A stretch of 5,358 nt of DNA. Origin: CATJXY01 sp964623925 (lineage in GTDB: Bacteria > Bacillota_I > Bacilli_A > Erysipelotrichales > Erysipelotrichaceae). A model generated the notes under the pieces. It saw only the letters and a program-made list of their open reading frames with translations, did not search any database and was not told the DNA's origin. The stretch is taken from assembly GCA_964623925.1 (NCBI GenBank), contig CAZUVT010000125.1, positions 1-5,358 on the forward strand, read 5' to 3'. This document shows, piece after piece, positions 1-5,082 of this stretch. Each line of letters starts with the position of its first letter. Within the stretch, counting starts at the first letter, position 1. Position numbers and translations under genes: made by a program.

Positions 1-602
1 TTGAAAAGTTTGACTACACAAAAGGTTTTAAATTCTCTACTTATGCAACGTGGTGGATCAGACAGGCTATTACGCGTGCCATTGCCGATCAGGCAAGAAC
101 GATCCGTATTCCGGTACATATGGTCGAAACGATCAATAAATTGACTCGCATTCAGCGTCAGCTGGTTCAGGATCTTGGAAGAGAGCCGACAGCCGAAGAA
201 ATCGCTGCAAAAATGGAGAATATCACTCCGGAAAAAGTCAGAGAGATTCAGAAGATTGCTTTGGATCCGGTATCGCTTGAAACCCCGATCGGGGAGGAAG
301 ATGATTCTCACCTCGGAGATTTTATTGAAGATAAAGAGGCACAGAGCCCGGATGAATATGCCAATAATCAGCTTCTTAAGGATGAGATCAACAGTGTTCT
401 GCAAGGATTGACGGAACGTGAAGAGAAAGTGCTTCGCCTTCGTTTTGGATTATATGACGGAAGGACGAGAACACTGGAAGAAGTCGGAAAAGAGTTCAAT
501 GTAACCCGAGAAAGAATCCGTCAGATCGAAGCGAAAGCTTTACGTAAATTGAAACATCCGACTCGATCAAAACGTCTTCGCGATTTCGTAGATAAAAACT
601 GA
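1..602 (+). CDS. rpoD: Primary RNA polymerase sigma factor (sigma-70/SigA), 3' part, 5' end outside window
   Basis: This is the C-terminal part of the housekeeping sigma factor, which directs RNA polymerase to -35/-10 promoters. The reading frame is open from base 3, so the gene starts upstream; the ATG at 120 is an internal methionine. About 199 residues are visible. In order they are: region 2.3-2.4 (FSTYATWWIRQAITRAIADQ, window residues about 11-30), the region 3.0 helix (RIPVHMVETINKL), region 3, an acidic linker (GEEDDSHLGDFIEDKE), region 4.1 (LTEREEKVLRLRFGL, about 136-150) and the region 4.2 helix-turn-helix (LEEVGKEFNVTRERIRQIEA, from about 158) that reads the -35 box. It ends in the usual RLRDFVD-type tail, so the C-terminus is intact. 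Such a full match to group 1 sigma factors argues against an alternative sigma. The stop codon shares one base with trmK, so the two genes are co-transcribed. Family assignment is certain; the N-terminal half is not visible. Confidence 0.97.
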   Translation, partial: EKFDYTKGFKFSTYATWWIRQAITRAIADQARTIRIPVHMVETINKLTRIQRQLVQDLGREPTAEEIAAKMENITPEKVREIQKIALDPVSLETPIGEEDDSHLGDFIEDKEAQSPDEYANNQLLKDEINSVLQGLTEREEKVLRLRFGLYDGRTRTLEEVGKEFNVTRERIRQIEAKALRKLKHPTRSKRLRDFVDKN

Positions 603-1252
603 TGAGTTCAAAAAGATTAAACAGGATCGAAGAAATGATTGAAAAGGGATCTGTTGTCGCAGATATAGGCTGTGATCACGGATACCTCTGTATCGATCTC
701 ATGCAGAAAGGGATCGCTTGCAAATGCTATGCTATGGATGTTGCGGAAGGACCTTTAAATCAGGCAAGAAAAATGATTCAAAGGCTGTCTTTAGAAATCG
801 ATACGATTTTAAGTGACGGCTTAGAAAAGTGCCCGGATGATGTGGATACCGTGGTCATTGCCGGAATGGGATGGATGACGATTCAATCGATTCTTATGAA
901 TGATCTTGAAAAATGCAGAAAATTCAAAAGGATCATACTGCAGCCGAATCGAGATGTGGATGACTGCCGTCAGTGGATCAGTGATCATCATTTTACGATC
1001 TTAAACGAAGCTTTGATTGAAGAAAAGAAAATCTACGAGATCGTGGTCATGAATCTTGACGAGCATGAATCGTATTGCAAAGAAGATATTTTTTTCGGAC
1101 CTTATATTCGTGCTAAAAAGGATGAATGCTTCTATAAATATTACAGACAGAAATTGAAAAAGCTGAATCAGGTGCTTCCCGGATGTTCTAAGGAAGAGGA
1201 TCAGAATCGGATCCGTCAACAGATTGAGCTGATAAAAAAGGAGATTGCATGA
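602..1252 (+). CDS. trmK: tRNA (adenine(22)-N(1))-methyltransferase TrmK
   Basis: TrmK transfers a methyl group from S-adenosylmethionine to N1 of adenine 22 in the D-loop region of tRNA. The 216-residue product has the family's usual size and architecture. An N-terminal Rossmann methyltransferase domain shows motif I VADIGCDHGYL (residues 19-29), an acidic residue at D46, SDGL (71-74), the motif IAGMGW (86-91) and ILQPNRD (112-118). A charged C-terminal helical tail (about 168-216) fits the coiled-coil domain of TrmK. Position right after rpoD is the same as in Bacillus subtilis (yqfN). The start ATG overlaps the rpoD stop (TGATG) and has no clear Shine-Dalgarno sequence, so translation is probably coupled to rpoD. 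The usual second glycine of the AGMGG motif is a tryptophan here (W91). The nif3-like gene that follows trmK in Bacillus is absent; a terminator follows instead. Function is inferred from family membership and context. Confidence 0.93.
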   Translation: MSSKRLNRIEEMIEKGSVVADIGCDHGYLCIDLMQKGIACKCYAMDVAEGPLNQARKMIQRLSLEIDTILSDGLEKCPDDVDTVVIAGMGWMTIQSILMNDLEKCRKFKRIILQPNRDVDDCRQWISDHHFTILNEALIEEKKIYEIVVMNLDEHESYCKEDIFFGPYIRAKKDECFYKYYRQKLKKLNQVLPGCSKEEDQNRIRQQIELIKKEIA

Positions 1253-1261
1253 TCTCCTTTT
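1236..1261 (+). terminator. Hairpin overlapping the trmK stop codon, probable rho-independent terminator
   Basis: A perfect 10-bp stem is seen: AAAAGGAGAT (1236-1245) pairs with ATCTCCTTTT (1252-1261) around the 6-nt loop TGCATG. The trmK stop TGA (1250-1252) lies in the loop and the first base of the 3' arm, so the 5' arm encodes the last residues of TrmK. Only four T residues close the + strand side. On the minus strand the arm is followed by six T residues, so it could also stop transcripts coming from rpsD. It forms a tandem with the hairpin at 1270-1295. Confidence 0.7.
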
Positions 1262-1269
1262 AATGGTAA

Positions 1270-1295
1270 AAAAAAGCATCTTTCGATGCTTTTTT
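1270..1295. terminator. Bidirectional rho-independent terminator between convergent trmK and rpsD
   Basis: An 11-bp perfect stem, six A-T pairs followed by GCATC/GATGC, closes on a 4-nt loop TTTC (1281-1284). It is flanked by eight A (1268-1275) on one side and six T (1290-1295) on the other, so each strand gives a GC-containing stem followed by a U-run. It lies 5 bases past the rpsD stop and 17 bases past the trmK stop, which is the right place to end both convergent transcripts. Confidence 0.9.
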
Positions 1296-1300
1296 CAGTC

Positions 1301-1903
1301 TTATCGGTTATAGTATTCAACTACCAATGACTCATTGATTTCCTGATTCAATTCATTACGTTCAGGAAGACGTACATAGGAACCTTTCTTAGCTTCTTTA
1401 TCCATAGTAACGAAAGCAGGAAGATTCAATGTTGCTTCAAGGCTTTCGTTGATTACAGCCAAGTTGCGTGATCTTTCTTTAACTTCGATTACAGATCCAG
1501 GTTTAACTGAGAAAGAAGGGATATCGACTTTCTTACCGTTAACCAAGATATGTCCATGGTTGACAAGCTGTCTGGCACCACGTCTTGTTCTGGCAAGACC
1601 CATACGATAAACTACATTGTCAAGGCGAGATTCCAGCAAGCATAGGAAGTTATGTCCTGTATTGCCTTCCATCTTAACAGCCTTAGCATAAGTATTGGCG
1701 AACTGTCTTTCATTGACTCCGTACATATTTCTGATACGTTGTTTTTCACGAAGCTGAAGTCCGTAGTTGCTCAATTTGATTCTTTTCGTCGGTCCATGCT
1801 GACCAGGTGCGTAATTACGTTTTTTAAGTTCTTCGCCAGTTTCCAAAATAGAGAAGCTCAAGCGGCGGGAAACTTTCCAAACAGGTCCATTTAAACGTGC
1901 CAT
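1301..1903 (-). CDS. rpsD: 30S ribosomal protein S4 (zinc-free, C-minus type)
   Basis: S4 is a primary 16S rRNA-binding protein that nucleates assembly of the 30S subunit body, and in many bacteria it represses its own mRNA. The 200-residue product has normal length and matches Bacillus S4 closely. It shows the N-terminal block GPVWKVSRRL, YAPGQHGPTKR (31-41), LSNYGLQLREKQ (44-55), MYGVNERQF (60-68) and the S4 RNA-binding domain from SRLDNVVYRMGLARTRRGAR (92-111) through QLVNHGHILVNG to about 150. It ends LVVEYYNR. The zinc-binding cysteines found near the N-terminus of C-plus S4 proteins are missing; the only cysteine is C88. The ATG is set by a strong AAGGAGG (1913-1919, minus strand) 9 bases upstream. 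It is a single-gene unit with its own promoter, a long leader and a terminator, apart from the other ribosomal protein operons, as in Bacillus. Confidence 0.98.
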   Translation of the reverse strand: MARLNGPVWKVSRRLSFSILETGEELKKRNYAPGQHGPTKRIKLSNYGLQLREKQRIRNMYGVNERQFANTYAKAVKMEGNTGHNFLCLLESRLDNVVYRMGLARTRRGARQLVNHGHILVNGKKVDIPSFSVKPGSVIEVKERSRNLAVINESLEATLNLPAFVTMDKEAKKGSYVRLPERNELNQEINESLVVEYYNR

Positions 1904-1912
1904 TTTTCATTT

Positions 1913-1919
1913 CCTCCTT
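1913..1919 (-). promoter_or_regulatory. Ribosome binding site of rpsD
   Basis: Read on the minus strand this is AAGGAGG, a near-perfect anti-16S match, 9 bases before the rpsD ATG. It lies immediately 3' of an 8-bp hairpin (1921-1941), so ribosome access could depend on how the leader folds. This supports the start choice and is the natural target for S4 autorepression. Confidence 0.9.
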
Positions 1920-1920
1920 G

Positions 1921-1941
1921 TGTTTTATGGGCTATAAAACA
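1921..1941 (-). promoter_or_regulatory. Perfect hairpin directly upstream of the rpsD ribosome binding site
   Basis: TGTTTTAT (1921-1928) and ATAAAACA (1934-1941) are exact inverted copies around a 5-nt loop, giving an 8-bp, AT-rich stem that ends one base from the Shine-Dalgarno sequence. On the minus strand the loop is AGCCC, and four of its bases could pair with GGGC close to the presumed 5' end of the transcript (2072-2075). It is not a terminator, because no U-run follows. A role in translational control of rpsD is inferred. Confidence 0.55.
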
Positions 1942-2057
1942 ACAACAGGTACAAATTATTGCAGAGTGTGTTTATGCAAAATCTTTCACCACAGCAGCAG
2001 GTTACTCGACTCCAAACGGGTTTGTCATTAACGCATTTTTCTGCAAACTCTGTAAGC

Positions 2058-2088
2058 TGCTATCATTTGACGCCCTAATATGATAGCA
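2058..2088. repeat. 9-bp perfect inverted repeat spanning the rpsD -10 and start site
   Basis: TGCTATCAT (2058-2066) and ATGATAGCA (2080-2088) are exact inverted copies separated by 13 bases. One arm covers the rpsD -10 box; the other lies about 8-16 bases inside the transcript and overlaps the 5' strand of the proposed leader helix B. Only one arm is transcribed from the predicted promoter, so as an RNA hairpin it would not form on that transcript. A DNA operator is therefore one possible reading; chance is another. Confidence 0.5.
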
Positions 2089-2108
2089 AATCTGATCGTA
2101 AAAGTCAA
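2080..2108 (-). promoter_or_regulatory. rpsD promoter (sigma-A type)
   Basis: On the minus strand there is a -35 TTGACT (2103-2108), a spacer of exactly 17 bases and a -10 TATCAT (2080-2085). Start of transcription is expected near 2073, in or next to a run of G residues. The region upstream is very AT-rich with T-runs, compatible with an UP-element-like boost, as is common for ribosomal protein genes. A further TTGACA at 2124-2129 has no good -10 at a workable distance. Confidence 0.8.
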
Positions 2109-2156
2109 ATTAAATCGTATTTATGTCAAAAAACGAGACTAATTGAAAAAAATAAG

Positions 2157-2184
2157 ATGAAAAATAGCTAAAATATGATACAAT
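2157..2184 (+). promoter_or_regulatory. Promoter of the ezrA-desulfurase-thiI operon (extended -10)
   Basis: The -10 box is TACAAT (2179-2184), preceded by TG one base upstream (2176-2177), which makes an extended -10 element. The best -35 candidate, ATGAAA (2157-2162), is weak, with a 16-base spacer; the extended -10 would compensate. Transcription would start near 2191, giving a short leader of about 24 nt to the ATG at 2215. It is divergent from the rpsD promoter; the two -10 boxes are about 95 bases apart. Confidence 0.7.
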
Positions 2185-2201
2185 AATCATATCTATTGGA
2201 T

Positions 2202-2207
2202 GAGGTG
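2202..2207 (+). promoter_or_regulatory. Ribosome binding site deciding the ezrA start
   Basis: GAGGTG (2202-2207) stands 7 bases before the ATG at 2215, an ideal spacing. The in-frame ATG at 2200 lies just before this site, has no Shine-Dalgarno of its own and would start only about 9 bases from the predicted transcript end. The site therefore favours 2215 over 2200. Confidence 0.8.
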
Positions 2208-2214
2208 TACTGGT

Positions 2215-3945
2215 ATGGAACAAGTTTTAGCTATATTACAAAGAAAAGAAGCTTTGATCGCGATTGCTGCGCTCTTTTTATTGATCTTGATCGGGATTAT
2301 TTCAAGAGGACGCAAGATCAAGAGTATGAAAAAAATGTTGGCTGATTATGAAGTTCATTACAATTCGCTAAAAAGCATTCCATTGCTGTTTAAATTGAAT
2401 AAGGCTATTGCCATGGCAAAGGTCAATAAGGACTACGCTGAAAGAGTAGAAGAATGCCAGACTGATTTTGATAGTTCAGAAGCAAATCTGAAGCAGATAT
2501 ATGATTTGATTTCTGAAACGGATGATCTTTTAAGCAACAAGAAACTGAAAGCTGCCAAGAACAATTTATTGGATATCGCAGCTATGTTGGATAACGGAGA
2601 TAAGCAGACATTTAAACTGGATGGTTTGTTGGAATCGATCTTGGAACAGGAAACGAAACAGCGTGAAGAAATTACAGTTTTAAAGGAGAAATTCCGCAAA
2701 TTAAAGACTAAAGTCAAATCCAAGAGTACAGAATTGAATTACTGCAATGATGCAGTGGAAAGAAATATTGCCGAAATTGAGAAGAAATTCTCTGCTTTTG
2801 AAGAGTGGATGTATGGATCTGAGTTTCAAAAGGCAAAAGAAGAACTTATTGACATTCAGGAAAGTATGGATCAGCTTGATCGCCGCATTGCCGAACTTCC
2901 TGAATTGATTCAGGTCGCAAGAGGTGTCATTCCCGGCTTAATTGATGAAGTGTCCAGAAATTATGCAATTACAAAGCAAAAGGGAGTTTATTTAAATCAT
3001 TTGGATGTTTCAAGAAATGTTGAGATGATCAGTGAAGCGCAGAAGAATGATCTCTTTAATTTGAAAAGCGGTATTACCGATGGCATCAAGGAACATCTGG
3101 ATTCTTATAAGACTCGTCTTGCTCAGATGGATGCGCAAATCGAAAAAGAAAGCAAGGCTTATGATGAATTGAAATCCATCAACAAGCAGTACCAGGAATC
3201 TTTGGATGAGCTTCGCCGCTGTACGGAGTATGTTAAGAAAAACTACAAACAGGTCCAGATGCGATTCGGATTTGAAGATATCTCCGCGCAATTGGAAGAA
3301 AATGATAAGAAGATTGCTTTATATGTCGCTACTAAATTAAAAATGGATAAAGTGATTGAAGAAAATGAAAGTGCAAGTACTTTGACTGTTGTCAATATCA
3401 AAGAGTTGATGCAGAATGTTAAGCTTCAGAATGAATCCATGAGCGCAATACAGAAGAAGCTGGATTCAGCGAAGAGTGATGAGGAAAGAGGCAAGACTCA
3501 GTTATTGAAGCTTTATTTGATTTTGAATGAGATCCAGATCAAGATCAGAAAATACCGTCTTCCGTCTATTTCCAATACATATGAAGAAGATCTTCAAAAA
3601 TCAAGTGAGTATGTTCATGAGATCGAAGCTATTTTAGCTGAGACGCCATTGAATGTTAAATTGCTGAATGTGACATTGCAGGATGCTATTGATTATATCT
3701 ATAAGCTTTACAACAATGTCAATAATATCGTTGGTACTGCGATCATGGTTGAAGATACGATCGTTTTCGGAAATAAATATCGATCTACTTATTCTGAGGT
3801 AGATTCGGAATTGACAAGAGCTGAACTGTGCTTCAGAAATGGAGAATACACACAGGCTTTGACTATTGCGATCGCTGCGATTGAAAAGATCCATCCGGGC
3901 AGCTATGAGCGCATGATTAAAGAAAATGCAAAGAGCGCATCTTAG
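2215..3945 (+). CDS. ezrA: Septation ring formation regulator EzrA
   Basis: EzrA is a membrane-anchored cytoplasmic protein that binds FtsZ, limits Z-ring assembly to midcell and takes part in septum formation. The product, 576 residues from 2215 (581 from the ATG at 2200), is close to the roughly 560-570 residues usual for the family. It has one N-terminal membrane helix (about 13-29, ALIAIAALFLLILIGII), then a basic stretch RGRK, which fits the N-out, C-in topology of EzrA. A long charged, helical, coiled-coil-rich body with few glycines and prolines follows. The C-terminal part carries the most telling matches to Bacillus EzrA: RLPSI, LAETPLNVKLLN, VEDTIVFGNKYRS and the tail ALTIAIAAIEKIHPGSYERM. 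The QNR patch is altered: VFGNKYR (residues 517-523) stands where Bacillus has a Q-x-x-N-R-type motif. The desulfurase gene begins 3 bases after the stop. Hypothetical coiled-coil protein is the only alternative; C-terminal similarity and context make EzrA very likely. Confidence 0.92.
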   Translation: MEQVLAILQRKEALIAIAALFLLILIGIISRGRKIKSMKKMLADYEVHYNSLKSIPLLFKLNKAIAMAKVNKDYAERVEECQTDFDSSEANLKQIYDLISETDDLLSNKKLKAAKNNLLDIAAMLDNGDKQTFKLDGLLESILEQETKQREEITVLKEKFRKLKTKVKSKSTELNYCNDAVERNIAEIEKKFSAFEEWMYGSEFQKAKEELIDIQESMDQLDRRIAELPELIQVARGVIPGLIDEVSRNYAITKQKGVYLNHLDVSRNVEMISEAQKNDLFNLKSGITDGIKEHLDSYKTRLAQMDAQIEKESKAYDELKSINKQYQESLDELRRCTEYVKKNYKQVQMRFGFEDISAQLEENDKKIALYVATKLKMDKVIEENESASTLTVVNIKELMQNVKLQNESMSAIQKKLDSAKSDEERGKTQLLKLYLILNEIQIKIRKYRLPSISNTYEEDLQKSSEYVHEIEAILAETPLNVKLLNVTLQDAIDYIYKLYNNVNNIVGTAIMVEDTIVFGNKYRSTYSEVDSELTRAELCFRNGEYTQALTIAIAAIEKIHPGSYERMIKENAKSAS

Positions 3946-3948
3946 AAT

Positions 3949-5082
3949 ATGATTTATTTTGATTCGGTAAGTACGACTAAATTAAACGAAGAAGTACTTT
4001 CCACATACCATTCACTGTTGGCTAAATCGTTTGCTAACAGTGAATCTTTGTATGATGCCGGGATGGAAATGCATACTTTGATGGAAAAAAGCAGGGCATC
4101 AATTGCCTCCTTTTTGCATGTGCTGCCGCAGGAAGTTTATTTTACGGGAGGCGCATCGGAAAGCAACAGCACCATTATTAAGGGGGTTGCTTTTGCGAAT
4201 CGAGAAAAAGGAAGACACATCATTACAACGCAGGTCGAACATTCCAGTGTTATGAACGCCTGTCGTCAGCTGGAGGAAGAATTCGGTTTTGAAGTCACTT
4301 ATCTTCCGGTAGATCATGTAGGGAAAATACGAATTTCCGATCTTGAAAAGGCACTTCGTCCCGATACGATCCTGGTCTCGATCATGTATGTAAACAACGA
4401 ATCGGGTGCCATTATGCCGATTGAAAAGATCAAGGAAATTGTTAAAAAGAGTAAGGCAGTTCTCCATGTCGATTGTGTTCAGGCATTGGGAAAGCTGGAT
4501 CTTGATTTAAAGAATATTGATTGTGCCAGTTTTTCAGCTCATAAGATCAATGGTCTTAAAGGATCCGGTCTTCTGATCAAGAAACAGCACATCAAAATGC
4601 TTCCTCTGATCAATGGCGGACAACAGGAAATGGGACTTCGAGGGGGAACTGCAAATGCAGCCGCAAATATCGTATGGGCAAAAACATTGCGCTTGGCATT
4701 GGAGAAACAGCATGCATCCATGGAGCATATTCGCAGATTAAATCATTTTTTGAAAAGCGAACTTCAGAAAATGGAGGAGATTCATTTTAACAGTGGAGAA
4801 GAAGCCTTGGAAACGATCTTGAATTTTTCTGTGAAGGGTCTGACTTCTGAAGTACTGATGAATGCCTTGAATGCAAAAGGTATCTGTGTATCAGCACAAA
4901 GCACCTGTTCCAGCAAGAGTACAAGTGCATCTCATGTCTTATTGGCTATGGGAATTGATGAAGATGCTGCCAGAAGATCGATCCGAGTCAGCATAAGCGC
5001 TGAAAATACAGTAGAAGAGGCAAAATATTTTATTCAGGTATTAAAGGAGAGTATAAAGCAATATGGAACAAATCGTGTATAA
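3949..5082 (+). CDS. nifZ: Cysteine desulfurase, NifS/IscS family (NifZ-like partner of ThiI)
   Basis: This PLP-dependent class V aminotransferase-fold enzyme removes sulfur from L-cysteine as a protein-bound persulfide, leaving alanine. The 377-residue product has normal length. Visible features are TGGASESN (66-73, phosphate-binding loop), VEHSSV with PLP-stacking H98, VNNESG (148-153), HVDCVQ with PLP-binding D175 and Q178, SAHKINGLKGSG with Schiff-base K199, GLRGGTAN (229-236), the catalytic cysteine C320 in STCSSKS and the substrate-binding arginine R346. It begins 3 bases after ezrA without a clear Shine-Dalgarno, so it is probably translated by coupling, and it overlaps thiI by 20 bases. 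In Bacillus subtilis the desulfurase next to thiI (NifZ) supplies sulfur specifically for 4-thiouridine in tRNA; the same role is inferred here. Oddities are DSVSTT near the N-terminus in place of the usual DNAATT-like motif and an S/T-rich catalytic loop. IscS acting more broadly in Fe-S assembly is the alternative. Confidence 0.92.
   Translation: MIYFDSVSTTKLNEEVLSTYHSLLAKSFANSESLYDAGMEMHTLMEKSRASIASFLHVLPQEVYFTGGASESNSTIIKGVAFANREKGRHIITTQVEHSSVMNACRQLEEEFGFEVTYLPVDHVGKIRISDLEKALRPDTILVSIMYVNNESGAIMPIEKIKEIVKKSKAVLHVDCVQALGKLDLDLKNIDCASFSAHKINGLKGSGLLIKKQHIKMLPLINGGQQEMGLRGGTANAAANIVWAKTLRLALEKQHASMEHIRRLNHFLKSELQKMEEIHFNSGEEALETILNFSVKGLTSEVLMNALNAKGICVSAQSTCSSKSTSASHVLLAMGIDEDAARRSIRVSISAENTVEEAKYFIQVLKESIKQYGTNRV

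Larger units (their letters stand above)
1904..2073 (-). ncRNA. rpsD leader, candidate S4-binding autoregulatory RNA with a pseudoknot
   Basis: This 5' untranslated region of about 170 nt runs from the predicted rpsD start site to its ATG and contains no ORF. Its pairing potential suggests a regulatory fold. Helix A pairs CAGAGT (2052 down to 2047) with ACTCTG (1967 down to 1962), extendable by two pairs after a mismatch. Helix B pairs AGCAGC (2061 down to 2056) with GCTGCT (1998 down to 1993). The order B, A, B', A' along the RNA makes this a pseudoknot. A local hairpin CAAA/TTTG (2013-2024) and an alternative pairing GTTTG (2044-2048) with CAAAC (2020-2024) compete with part of helix A. Autoregulation of monocistronic rpsD through a structured leader is established for Bacillus subtilis, and the E. 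coli alpha-operon S4 target is a pseudoknot. The pairing is read from sequence; S4 binding is inferred. Confidence 0.65.

Noticed and set aside
120..602. A small separate 160-residue sigma-like protein starting at the ATG at 120
   Set aside because: The frame stays open upstream to the window edge and encodes conserved sigma region 2.3-2.4, so this is the internal part of a larger rpoD.
1652..1894. 80-codon open frame on the + strand opposite rpsD
   Set aside because: Lies antisense within the highly conserved S4 coding region and has no domain or convincing ribosome binding site.
1904..2073. T-box or metabolite riboswitch in the rpsD leader
   Set aside because: No T-box sequence, no terminator/antiterminator with U-run, and no recognisable riboswitch core; S4 autoregulation fits the downstream gene better.
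2124..2129. Perfect -35 box TTGACA on the minus strand as a second rpsD promoter
   Set aside because: At spacings of 15-18 bases only TTGACT, TGACTT, GACTTT or ACTTTT is found, none a usable -10. The better paired promoter lies 21 bases downstream.
2143..2148. TTGAAA as the -35 box of ezrA
   Set aside because: It is 30 bases from the TACAAT -10 box, far outside the 16-18 range, and at 17 bases the sequence AGCTAA is a poor -10.
2200..2202. ATG at 2200 as the start of ezrA
   Set aside because: It lies before the Shine-Dalgarno GAGGTG, would leave a leader of only about 9 nt, and adds a short MRCTG extension not expected in EzrA; 2215 is better.
4099..4467. 122-codon open frame on the minus strand within the desulfurase gene
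   Set aside because: Antisense to a well-conserved coding region, with no recognisable domain and no clear upstream signals; a shadow of the real gene.
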